A stretch of 64,000 nucleotides of DNA from Salinibacter grassmerensis (lineage in GTDB: Bacteria; Bacteroidota; Rhodothermia; Rhodothermales; Salinibacteraceae): positions 62,001 to 126,000 of the forward strand of contig NZ_CAMTTF010000001.1 in assembly GCF_947077765.1 (NCBI RefSeq). The letters are read 5' to 3'. Each line of letters begins with the position of its first letter. Within the stretch, counting starts at the first letter, position 1. The translations under genes and the position numbers were made by a program. Below the pieces are notes generated by a model. That model was not told the origin of the DNA. It ran no database searches and saw only the letters and a list, made by a program, of their open reading frames with translations. Shown piece by piece: positions 42,276-51,082 of this stretch.

Positions 42276-43376
42276 ATGCCTATGTCTCGTTTTTCGTTTC
42301 CGCGTGCCGCTCTCCCATCGGGGATTGGGCTCGCAATGCTGATTGGCGCGGCCGTGCTCCTGAGCGCCTGTGGTGCCGAGAGCGCGTCTGCTCCAGCCCT
42401 AGAGCCGCCGGTGCGCCCGATCAAGATGCACACCGTGCAGGGGGAGGGCTCCACGCCGGTCCGGGAGTACCCGGGCACCGTCTCGGCCGCCGAGACGGCC
42501 ACCCTCTCGTTTGAGGTGCCCGGCACGGTCGTTGACCTGCCCGTGCAGGCAGGCGAGCGTGTCGAGGCCGGACAGCTCATCGCTCGCCTCGACGGCACCG
42601 ACGCGCAGTCGCGCCTGAGCTCCGCCCGGGCGACCCGGAACGCGGCCCGATCGGCGTACGAGCGGGCCAAGTCGCTGTACGCGCAGGGTATCGTGTCGCA
42701 GCAGCAGCTGGAAGCACGGCAACGAGAGCACGAGGTGGCCCAGTCGCAGCTCGAGCAGGCCCAGACCCAGGTGGGGGATACGCGCATCACGGCCCCCTTC
42801 GACGGGCGCGTGGCTGAAAAGAAGGTGGAGATCAATGAGAACGTAGGGCCGCAGCAGGGCGTCGCGACCGTGCAGGACCTCTCCCGGATGGAGGTAGTGA
42901 TCGACGTGCCGGAGCAGAGCCGGATGCGCCGTGCCCTGGAGTCGGAGTCGCTCGCCGTCACGTTCTCGATGCGCCCGGACCGCCGCTTCCCCGCCACGCT
43001 CAAGGAGATTACGACGACGGCGAATCCGCGCACCCGCACCTACGAGGCGACGCTCACGGTGCGGCCGCCCGAGGACGCCGGCATCCTGCCGGGCATGACT
43101 GCCCGTGCCATCGTGGGGGGCGGACCGGCCTCAGGGACCGACGCGTCGGGCACGATTGCGATTCCGACCAGCGCTGTCTTTTCGAGGTCGGGCGAGACGG
43201 CCTCCGTCTGGGCGGTGAGCGACTCGTCGATGACCGTAACCCGTCAATCCGTCTCGCTGGGAACGATGCGCGACAGCACGGTGGTCGTCACGTCGGGCCT
43301 CCAGGCCGGCGACCGCATCGCCGCGACCGGGGTGCATCAGCTCAGCGACGGCCAATCCGTTCGCCCACTGGAGTAA
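42276..43376 (+). CDS. RND efflux periplasmic adaptor (membrane fusion lipoprotein)
   Basis: 366 residues. Signal with lipobox LLSAC, then the HlyD/AcrA order: beta-barrel start (REYPGTVSAAETATLSFEV), lipoyl half EVPGTVVDLPVQAGERVEAGQLIARLD, an alpha-helical hairpin (ARATRNAARSAYERA to EVAQSQLEQAQTQV), the second lipoyl half ITAPFDGRVAEKKVEINENV, and the membrane-proximal domain. It couples the RND pump to the TolC-like channel. It starts 49 bases after the channel gene and ends 58 bases before the pump gene, consistent with a single transcript under the TetR repressor. Confidence 0.93.
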   Translation: MPMSRFSFPRAALPSGIGLAMLIGAAVLLSACGAESASAPALEPPVRPIKMHTVQGEGSTPVREYPGTVSAAETATLSFEVPGTVVDLPVQAGERVEAGQLIARLDGTDAQSRLSSARATRNAARSAYERAKSLYAQGIVSQQQLEARQREHEVAQSQLEQAQTQVGDTRITAPFDGRVAEKKVEINENVGPQQGVATVQDLSRMEVVIDVPEQSRMRRALESESLAVTFSMRPDRRFPATLKEITTTANPRTRTYEATLTVRPPEDAGILPGMTARAIVGGGPASGTDASGTIAIPTSAVFSRSGETASVWAVSDSSMTVTRQSVSLGTMRDSTVVVTSGLQAGDRIAATGVHQLSDGQSVRPLE

Positions 43377-43434
43377 CCCCCAGAACGCCCCACGGCCGAC
43401 AGCTCTCTTTCCACGTGTTTCGCTGTGAGTAACC

Positions 43435-46400
43435 ATGGACATCGCCAAGGCAGCCATTGAGAACCGGACGCTGACGTACGTCACCACGTTGCTCGTGGTG
43501 GTGGGGGGCGTCATCGCGTTCCTGAACCTGGGGCGCCTGGAGGACCCGGAGTTTACTATCAAGCGCGCGCTGGTGGTGACCCAGTACCCGGGGGCGACCG
43601 CCCACGAGGTGGAGGAGGAGGTGTCCGACCCCATCGAGGAGGCCGTTCAGGAAATGGGGAAGGTGAAGGAGATCAAGTCCCGCTCCAGCCGGGGACGCTC
43701 GACGCTGGAGGTCGAGATGAAGAGCGACGTCATCGGGGACGCGGTCACGCAAGCCTTCGACGACCTGCGCGACAAGGTCAACGATGCCCAGGGACGCCTT
43801 CCGCCCGGGGCCGGCCCGTCCGCCGTGGAGGACGACTTCGGGGACGTGTACGGCATCTTCATGGCCATTACCGGGGAGGGCTATAGCAAGGAGGCGCTGA
43901 AGAACCACGCGGAGGACCTCAAGCGAGAACTGGTGCAGGTCCAGGACGTCGCGAAGGTCCGACTTTTTGCGGACCGGCAGGAGACCATCTACGTCGAGCC
44001 GAACCGCAACCGGTTGTCGAACCTGGGAATCAGCGTCGACCGGATCGCCGGGAAGCTGCGCACGCAGAACATTGTCGTCGACGCCGGCCGGGTGCGGGTG
44101 GGGGACAGCCACATCTCCGTGCGTCCGTCGGGGGCGACGGCGTCCCTGGACGACCTGCGGTCGATCTTGATCGCGAGCCAGGGGGGACGTCAAATCTTTC
44201 TGGAGGACATCGCCACGGTGCGCCGCGGCTACGCAGACCCGCCCCGTGCAATCATGCGGTACGACGGCCAGCCGGCGATCGGCCTCGGCGTGTCGACCGT
44301 CGACGGGGGCAACGTCGTCACGATGGGGCGGGCCGTGCAGGATCGTCTCGATGAGCTGAAGGCCGACCGTCCCCTGGGCATCGAGTACAACTACATCAAC
44401 TTCCAGGCCGAGGACGTGAGCGAGGCGGTCAGCGGCTTCGTCTGGAACCTGGTCACCGCCATCGCGATCGTGATCGTCGTGCTGCTGCTGGCGATGGGGT
44501 GGCGCAGTGGGCTCCTCATGGGATTTCTGCTGGCCGTCACCGTCCTCGGCACGTTCATCCTGATGTACGCGACGGACGTGGTGCTGCAGCGGATCTCGCT
44601 GGGCGCGCTGATTATCGCGCTCGGCATGCTCGTCGACAACGCCGTGGTCATTGTGGACGGCATCCTTACGCGCCTCAAAGAGGGGCGGGAGCGGGTGGAG
44701 GCCGCGTCGGAGATTGTGGAGCAGACGAAGTGGCCGCTCTTCGGGGCCACGGCCGTGGCCATCCTGGGCTTCGCGGCCATCGGGACCTCCTCCGACAGCA
44801 GCGGGGAGTTTTTGGGATCGCTGTTCCTCGTCATTCTCTACTCGCTGTCCCTGAGTTGGCTGCTCTCCGTCACGCTCGCGCCGCTTCTGGGGGTCGACTT
44901 TCTCAAAAAGCCCGACCCGGACGAGGAGGTTGAGAGTGCCCACGACGGGCCGGTCTACACCGCCTACCGACGCCTGCTCCAGGGCGCGATCAACTACCGG
45001 TGGGTGACGGTGGCGGTCATCACGGGGCTCATGGGGCTGTCGCTGTGGGGCGCCGGGGCCGTCAAGCAGAGCTTCTTTCCCGACTCCACGCGCCCGCAGT
45101 TCCTCGTGGACGTGTGGATGCCGCAGGGCACGCACATCCGGGACACCGAGGCCGCCGTCAAGGAGGCGGAGCAGTACGTGCAGGACCTCGATGCCGTCAC
45201 CCACGTCAGCTCGGTGGTGGGGCAGGGGGCGCTCCGGTTCGTGCTTCCGTACAGCCCGGAACGGCAAAATTCGTCCTACGGACAGCTCATCGTGGACGTT
45301 GACGACTGGCGAAAGATTTCCAGCCTCAAGGACTCGGTGGATGCCCGTCTCTCCACGATGCTCCCGCGGGCGAACGTGTACGCCTTTCCGTTTGTCTTCG
45401 GGCCTGGGGGCGGCACCGGGCGCATCCAGGCGCGCATCAGCGGCCCCAACCCCGACTCGCTACGGGCCATCGCCCAGCGCGTGGAGGGGATCTTGCAGGC
45501 GGACGACAACACCAAGGCCGTCCGCAACAACTGGCGCAACCGGGTGGAGGTGACCCGGCCCCAGGTCGCCGAGGACGCGGCGAGTGCCCTCGGGGTGACG
45601 CGCCCCGACGTGGCGCGTGCCATCCAGCGCACCTTTGAGGGCACCCGCATGGGGGTGTACCGTGAAGAAAGTGACCTGCTGCCCATCATGATGCGGGCCC
45701 CGTCCGAGGAGCGGGCGCGTGCCAGTAATATGAAGAACACGCAGGTATGGAGTCCCGTGGCGAGTGAGTACGTCCCGATCCGGCAGGTCGTCTCTGGGTT
45801 CGGGACCGGATTTGAAGACGGGATCGTGTGGCGGTACAAGCGGTCCCCGACCGTGAGCGTGTACGCCGACCCCATCTCGGGAACGGCGACCTCGGTCTTC
45901 CAGCGGGTGCGGCCGGTAGTGGAAGAGCTCTCCCTGCCCCGGGGGTACGAGATCAGCTGGGGCGGGCAGTACGAGAACTCGAACGAGGCCAATGCCTCGC
46001 TCCTCTCGGCCGTCCCGATCTTCTTCGTACTGATGGTGCTGATTACGGTGGCGCTCTTCAACGCACTCCGCCAGCCGCTCATCATCTGGCTCACCGTGCC
46101 CCTGGCCCTGATCGGCGTGGTGGCGGGCCTGCTGGCCACGGGGGCGGCCTTCGGGTTCACGGCGCTGCTGGGCTTCCTCAGCCTGTCGGGCCTGCTCATC
46201 AAGAATGCCGTCGTCGTGATCGACGAGATTGAGATCTGGAAGCAGGACGAATCGCTCTACCAGGCCATTGTGGGCGCGAGCGTCGTCCGGCTGCGTCCGG
46301 TCATGATGGCATCCATTACGACGGCCCTGGGCATGATTCCGCTCTTCACCGACGCATTCTTCGTGGCCATGGCCGTGACCATCACGTCCGGGCTTCTCTT

Positions 46401-46485
46401 CGCCACGGTGCTCACGATGATCGTGGTGCCCGTTCTGTACGCCATTCTCTTCGGCGTCGAGCGCCTCCCGTACTCGGAACGCTAA
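43435..46485 (+). CDS. RND-family efflux pump inner-membrane permease
   Basis: 1016 residues with the AcrB plan: TM1 (about 13-30), a first large periplasmic domain, TM2-6 (about 330-535), TM7, a second periplasmic domain, and TM8-12 to the end. LGRLEDPEFTIKRALVVTQYPGA is the start typical of AcrB/VexF-like permeases. The TM4 proton relay is in LIIALGMLVDNAVVIVDGIL. Pump substrates cannot be inferred; multidrug or bile/lipid-like compounds are usual. It is the last gene of the tetR-linked efflux operon; a histidine kinase gene begins 160 bases later on the same strand. Confidence 0.94.
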   Translation: MDIAKAAIENRTLTYVTTLLVVVGGVIAFLNLGRLEDPEFTIKRALVVTQYPGATAHEVEEEVSDPIEEAVQEMGKVKEIKSRSSRGRSTLEVEMKSDVIGDAVTQAFDDLRDKVNDAQGRLPPGAGPSAVEDDFGDVYGIFMAITGEGYSKEALKNHAEDLKRELVQVQDVAKVRLFADRQETIYVEPNRNRLSNLGISVDRIAGKLRTQNIVVDAGRVRVGDSHISVRPSGATASLDDLRSILIASQGGRQIFLEDIATVRRGYADPPRAIMRYDGQPAIGLGVSTVDGGNVVTMGRAVQDRLDELKADRPLGIEYNYINFQAEDVSEAVSGFVWNLVTAIAIVIVVLLLAMGWRSGLLMGFLLAVTVLGTFILMYATDVVLQRISLGALIIALGMLVDNAVVIVDGILTRLKEGRERVEAASEIVEQTKWPLFGATAVAILGFAAIGTSSDSSGEFLGSLFLVILYSLSLSWLLSVTLAPLLGVDFLKKPDPDEEVESAHDGPVYTAYRRLLQGAINYRWVTVAVITGLMGLSLWGAGAVKQSFFPDSTRPQFLVDVWMPQGTHIRDTEAAVKEAEQYVQDLDAVTHVSSVVGQGALRFVLPYSPERQNSSYGQLIVDVDDWRKISSLKDSVDARLSTMLPRANVYAFPFVFGPGGGTGRIQARISGPNPDSLRAIAQRVEGILQADDNTKAVRNNWRNRVEVTRPQVAEDAASALGVTRPDVARAIQRTFEGTRMGVYREESDLLPIMMRAPSEERARASNMKNTQVWSPVASEYVPIRQVVSGFGTGFEDGIVWRYKRSPTVSVYADPISGTATSVFQRVRPVVEELSLPRGYEISWGGQYENSNEANASLLSAVPIFFVLMVLITVALFNALRQPLIIWLTVPLALIGVVAGLLATGAAFGFTALLGFLSLSGLLIKNAVVVIDEIEIWKQDESLYQAIVGASVVRLRPVMMASITTALGMIPLFTDAFFVAMAVTITSGLLFATVLTMIVVPVLYAILFGVERLPYSER

Positions 46486-46646
46486 CCGATGACATACGAA
46501 GAATCAGAAACTTGTGGGGCCGCCCAGGCGGAGATCCCTGTTAGGCCACCGCAGGCCGGGCCGTCTCCAGGGACCAGCGTCACAAATGGAGCGTTTCTTG
46601 TGCGGCTTCTCCACAAAGTCCACCCGCATTCCGCCGCTCCATTCCT

Positions 46647-48788
46647 GTGACGCACCGCTCGGTCTTTTGGGGACTGCTCGCCATCGGCCTGATGCCGTGT
46701 TGGGGGAACGTTGCATGGGCAGGGGCTTCGCCGACAGACAGCCTCCAATTCCGGACGCCCGCCCCCATCGCTCAGGTCCGGCAAGACGTCGACGGCGACA
46801 GCGTCCCAGACCGCGTGGGCGACACGGTTTCGGTCGCGGGACGTGTCAGTGCCGCGCCCGGCGCGCTGCCCCTTCCGAACGATGGCGTCGGGGCCCTTCA
46901 AGACACGACGGCGGGGATCCATGTGCGCCTGCAGGACGCCCCGTCTCTCAGCCGTGGAGACAGTGCGCGGGTGTGGGGGGTGCTGCGGCACAGGGCAGGG
47001 CTCACGCAGATTGAAGGGATGGGCTACCAGCGCGTGGGGGCCTCCCGGCGGGCGCCCGATCCGGTTCCCCTTTCGGTGCCGTCGGCCGCATCGGACCGTC
47101 ACGAGGGGCAATTCGCACGCGTGAATGGAACGATCACGGCACGGAGTTCGAACCGGGGGGGCGAATACTTCGTGCTCCGCGAGGAGGCGTCCTCCGACGC
47201 TCAGCTTACCGTGTTCGTGTCGAACCAGCACACAGACCGCATCCGTCTGGGGCGGTTCGGTGAGGGCGACCGGGTGGAGGTAACGGGCATCATCAGTCAG
47301 TACGACCTTTCCTATCAGATCTTGCCCCGAGAGGAAGGCGACCTGGCCCACATCGGGCAGGCGTGGAGCTACCTACGGTGGACCCTTCTGGGAGTCGGGG
47401 GGCTTGGCGTGGTCTCCATTGCGGTGATCCTGTTCCTGCGGTCCGCCGTGCGGCGCCGAACGCAGGAACTCACCCGGCGAGAGACGGAGCTGAAGGATCG
47501 GCAGATGAAGGTTGAGGCCCTCTACTCGGCGACCGATCGTCTGCTCCGGGCCACCAGTCGTGTGGAGGTTGCAGAGGCCCTCATCGAACTCGTCCGCGAG
47601 GTGTTGGGCTATCGGGGCGTATCGGTGCGCTTCGTCGAGGACGGGGTCCTGAAGGTGTTCGACGTGGCGGAGACGACCCTCACATTTATGCCGGAGCGCC
47701 CGGACTTTGACGTCGACGGGGCCAGTGCCGTCGCGGAGGTGTACCGGAGCGGGCAGACGCTCGCGGTCGACGACGTAGAGACGGTGGAGGTCAACGACCC
47801 CGCCGAATACGGCGACCTGCGGTCGGTCGTGGTGGTTCCGGTCGGTGAGCACGGCACCTTCGCGGTGGCGTCGCCGGAGCCCGGCGCGATCAATGGATTC
47901 GACACGCATCTGATTGAGGTGCTCGGCAGCTACGCCACGGCGACGCTCGACCGACTCGACCGGGAGAAGGCGCTGCGGGCGGCAAAGGAAGAGGCGGAGC
48001 GGGTTCGCGAAGAGGCGGAGGTGGCACGGGATCAGGCCGAGGAGGCCGCCCGGCTGAAATCGGCCTTTCTGGCCAACATGAGTCACGAGATTCGCACGCC
48101 CCTCACCTCGATCATCGGGTTTGCCGAGGCCCTCGGCGACGAGGTCGGCGATGAGGAGGGGAATGCCGGCCGGTTTGCCGAGCTTATCGGGCAGAGCGGG
48201 CATCGACTGCTTGATACCCTCGACGGTGTGCTGAACCTCTCAAAACTGGAGGCGGGGCAGATGGAACTCAAGACGGAGCCGGTCGATCTGGTCACGGAGG
48301 CGCGCCAGACCATCGAGGAGCTGCGGCCCCAGGCGACGGAAAAAGGGCTGGGGCTGACGGTCGAGACGGACCGCCCGGAGGTCTGGGCGCGGGCCGACGC
48401 GGGCAGCGTGCAAATCGTGCTGCAGAACCTGGTCTCCAACGCCATCAAGTACACTGAAGAGGGAGGAGTCCACGTCCGGGTGTACCGGAAAAATGACTGG
48501 GCGGTGTTGGAGGTCGAGGATACCGGAATTGGGATGGACCCGACGCTCGCCAAAGATCTGTTCAAGCCGTTTCGGCAGGCGTCGGAGGGCATCGGTCGGG
48601 CCTACGAGGGCAGCGGCGTGGGATTGGCGGTGACCCAGAAGGCAACGGAGGAGATGGGGGGACAGGTAGACGTCGAGACGGAGGAAGGGACCGGCAGCCG
48701 CTTTACCGTGAAGCTCCCTCAGGGCGAGTCGCCGGGGGCCGAAGCGGTCGAGGGCGGAAAGGCGGCGGGGTCGATGAGTGAGACGTAG
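46647..48788 (+). CDS. Sensor histidine kinase with periplasmic OB-like domain and GAF domain
   Basis: 713 residues from a GTG start. Signal-like helix (1-25), a periplasmic region of about 210 residues that reads as two OB-fold-like modules (VGDTVSVAGRVS, AGIHVRL; GQFARVNGTITARS, GDRVEVTGIISQY), one TM helix (LLGVGGLGVVSIAVILFLR), a coiled coil, a GAF domain of the type common in haloarchaeal kinases (VYRSGQTLAVDDVETV, SVVVVPVGEHGTFAVAS), then HisKA with ANMSHEIRTPLTSIIGF and an intact HATPase domain (LVSNAIKYT, EVEDTGIGMD, GSGVGLAVT). All catalytic residues are present. No receiver gene is adjacent. Its GAF-HisKA-HATPase half is clearly paralogous to that of the kinase at 60.9 kb. Confidence 0.88.
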   Translation: MTHRSVFWGLLAIGLMPCWGNVAWAGASPTDSLQFRTPAPIAQVRQDVDGDSVPDRVGDTVSVAGRVSAAPGALPLPNDGVGALQDTTAGIHVRLQDAPSLSRGDSARVWGVLRHRAGLTQIEGMGYQRVGASRRAPDPVPLSVPSAASDRHEGQFARVNGTITARSSNRGGEYFVLREEASSDAQLTVFVSNQHTDRIRLGRFGEGDRVEVTGIISQYDLSYQILPREEGDLAHIGQAWSYLRWTLLGVGGLGVVSIAVILFLRSAVRRRTQELTRRETELKDRQMKVEALYSATDRLLRATSRVEVAEALIELVREVLGYRGVSVRFVEDGVLKVFDVAETTLTFMPERPDFDVDGASAVAEVYRSGQTLAVDDVETVEVNDPAEYGDLRSVVVVPVGEHGTFAVASPEPGAINGFDTHLIEVLGSYATATLDRLDREKALRAAKEEAERVREEAEVARDQAEEAARLKSAFLANMSHEIRTPLTSIIGFAEALGDEVGDEEGNAGRFAELIGQSGHRLLDTLDGVLNLSKLEAGQMELKTEPVDLVTEARQTIEELRPQATEKGLGLTVETDRPEVWARADAGSVQIVLQNLVSNAIKYTEEGGVHVRVYRKNDWAVLEVEDTGIGMDPTLAKDLFKPFRQASEGIGRAYEGSGVGLAVTQKATEEMGGQVDVETEEGTGSRFTVKLPQGESPGAEAVEGGKAAGSMSET

Positions 48789-48901
48789 GTGCATCAACAT
48801 CAAGACAGGGACGCGCCTCTAGCCGGTCCTGACCCGTGGCGAAATGGGATGTTCGGCGAAACCCTCCCGGAGGTGCGTCCGGGCCGCACGGATGGCCGCG
48901 C

Positions 48902-50857
48902 CTACCCGTGGTCCACCTCAGTCCCCGTAACCTCGAAGCGCGCCCCGCCGTCGCGTCCCTCCGTCAGTTCAAGAGACCATCCGTGAGCGTCCACGATAGT
49001 CTTCACGATGCTCAGGCCGAGTCCCGTGCCTTCCTCGTCCGACGAGTATCCGGCCTTGAGCACATCCTCCTCCTGATCAGAGGGGATCCCCGGGCCGTCG
49101 TCTTCCACGAAAAAGCCGTCGTCGAGCGCACCCACTCGGAGGGTCACGTCGTCGCCTCCGTGCTCGATGGCGTTGCGGAACAGGTTTTCCAGAAGCCGCT
49201 GGAGGCGGCTCTCGTCGGCGTACACGCAGGGAGGGTCCTCCACCACGAGCTGGGCCTCCGGCACGTCAACACGCTCCCAGCACGACGCAATTAGGGAAGC
49301 GAGGTCACAGTCGCCCAGGTCCGCGTCGCTGAGCTTTTGTCCTCCCCAGGTAATCGCCAGCAGGTCTTCGATGATTTCGTCCATCCGGCCTAGAGCACGG
49401 CCAATGGCCGGCAGGTGGCTCAGGTCCTCCGTGTCTGCAGCGAGCTCGAGGCGGCCCTTTGCCACGTTGAGCGGGTTTCGGAGGTCGTGGGCCACGAGGC
49501 CCGCGAAGTTGTCGAGCCGTTCGTTTTGGCGCTCGAGCTGCTCCGTAGCGCGGCGCTGCTCAAGTTCGTAGCTGGCCCAGCGGGTCATCAATTCCATAAA
49601 GGTCCGCTCCCGCTCCGTGAACGCGGTGTCGCGGGCGTCGGAGGCCGCGAAGCACAGCGTGCCGTAGAGGCCCCCATCGACCAGAATTTGTGAGCCGATA
49701 TAAGCGCCCAGCTCGAATTCCTCATAGGCCGGGTCGTCCGTCCAGCCCGTGGGGGCGACGTCCTGGATGGCCAGCAGGGCATCCCTCTCCGCCGTCTCTC
49801 GGCAGTACGATTTGGAGAGGGGACACGACTCGCCTGGCTGGAGTAGCGGGTGGTCGCCTGTCGCCTCGAGAATGTGCTGTGTGCCGTCCGAGATGCGGGT
49901 CAAAAACCCGTACGGGAGGTCCAAGTAATCGCACCCGAGCTCGATGAGGCAGCCCACCTTATCCTCAAAGGAGGCGTTCTGATCGGCGGTAATGCGGTAC
50001 ATCGACCGCAGGGCCTCCTGCTCGGCGCGCAGCGTCTGCTCCCGTTCCTTCTGTTCGGTAATGTCGGTGTAGATCGCGTATCCTTCCGGTGTCTCGCTAT
50101 CGGAAAAGAGCACCGAATTGAGCCGGAAGTGCCGGCGCCCCTCATCCGTCTCGCGGATTACTTCGGCCTGTACGCTGCCCTCTTCTATGGCCTGCTGGGT
50201 CAGCGTCTCGGCCTGAGGAAGTCGTTCGTCGGGGGCAAGAAGCGCGTCGAGGTCGCGGCCCACAACTTCGCTCCGTGACAGGCCAAAGGTCTCTTCAAAC
50301 GCCACGTTGGCCCCACGCGCGATCGCGGCCCCGCTCCGCACCTCGTAGTGCACCACCGGGCTCGGCAGGCCCGTGTACAGCGCCGCCAACCGGTCGCGTT
50401 CGAGCCGGAGCGTTTCGTCCTGGGCCGCGGACAGAGGCGCCATCCGCGCGATGCCCACGACACAATTCGGCGGCCCCACGTCGCCGGACAGCGGCCGCGC
50501 GGTGAACGTACAGGGGCGGGCCGGTCCTTCGCGAGGAATCAGCGCAACCTCGGCCGTTGCGGTATCGCGTTCCGCCCGCACGGCGTCGAGGGTCTGCTCG
50601 ACAGACGCGGCGTCGCCCTTTCCGAACAGATCAGATAGGCTCTTTCCGCGGAGGGCAGCGGCCGAGTGCCCGATGGCTCGCTGAAGAGGGTCGTTGCCCC
50701 ACGCAAGCGTGTTCTGAGGGCCAAACACAAAGACGGGATCGGGCATGGCCGCGAGTACGGCGTCCGCGAAGTCGGATTGTTCGGGCAGAGGCGAGGTGGC
50801 CTCCGCATCTGTATGGTCTTCGGGCAGGGAGCTTCCCTGCGTCTCGCTTGTGGGCAT
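48902..50857 (-). CDS. Soluble PAS-PAS-GAF sensor histidine kinase of haloarchaeal type
   Basis: 651 residues with no TM helix. An acidic leader is followed by PAS-1 (FADAVLAAMPDPVFVFGP), PAS-2 (LAALYTGLPSPVVHYEVR, ending YAIYTDITEQKERE), a GAF domain (GESCPLSKSYCRETAE, DGGLYGTLCFAA), HisKA with NFAGLVAHDLRNPLNVAKG, and HATPase (LENLFRNAIEHGG, VEDDGPGIPSD, GTGLGLSIVKTIVDAHGW). The catalytic half reads closer to haloarchaeal kinases than to bacterial ones: the HDLRNPL H-box, FRNAIEHGG, the AGYSSDEEGTG loop and a GARFEVTGTE end. Phosphorylation is likely functional. No receiver lies nearby. It converges on the kinase at 46.6 kb and shares no obvious operon. Confidence 0.88.
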   Translation of the reverse strand: MPTSETQGSSLPEDHTDAEATSPLPEQSDFADAVLAAMPDPVFVFGPQNTLAWGNDPLQRAIGHSAAALRGKSLSDLFGKGDAASVEQTLDAVRAERDTATAEVALIPREGPARPCTFTARPLSGDVGPPNCVVGIARMAPLSAAQDETLRLERDRLAALYTGLPSPVVHYEVRSGAAIARGANVAFEETFGLSRSEVVGRDLDALLAPDERLPQAETLTQQAIEEGSVQAEVIRETDEGRRHFRLNSVLFSDSETPEGYAIYTDITEQKEREQTLRAEQEALRSMYRITADQNASFEDKVGCLIELGCDYLDLPYGFLTRISDGTQHILEATGDHPLLQPGESCPLSKSYCRETAERDALLAIQDVAPTGWTDDPAYEEFELGAYIGSQILVDGGLYGTLCFAASDARDTAFTERERTFMELMTRWASYELEQRRATEQLERQNERLDNFAGLVAHDLRNPLNVAKGRLELAADTEDLSHLPAIGRALGRMDEIIEDLLAITWGGQKLSDADLGDCDLASLIASCWERVDVPEAQLVVEDPPCVYADESRLQRLLENLFRNAIEHGGDDVTLRVGALDDGFFVEDDGPGIPSDQEEDVLKAGYSSDEEGTGLGLSIVKTIVDAHGWSLELTEGRDGGARFEVTGTEVDHG

Positions 50858-51082
50858 CGGGTGGGGCTACAGCGAAGGAGGAACGTGTAGCGCTTCCTGC
50901 CAAGTGGCTGCCAGGCATTCCGCTTCCGTTGTGCGCCAGTATACCTACGATTCAGCCAGGGCAACGATTCAGCCGTCGCGGAGGCTCTGTGTAGAGCACA
51001 GACAAGAGCAAGATTAATGCCAGCGACGGTGCGTGTCACCGGGGGCATGTCGAAGGGGCGAGCCGCAGGCGGAGGAGTAGCG

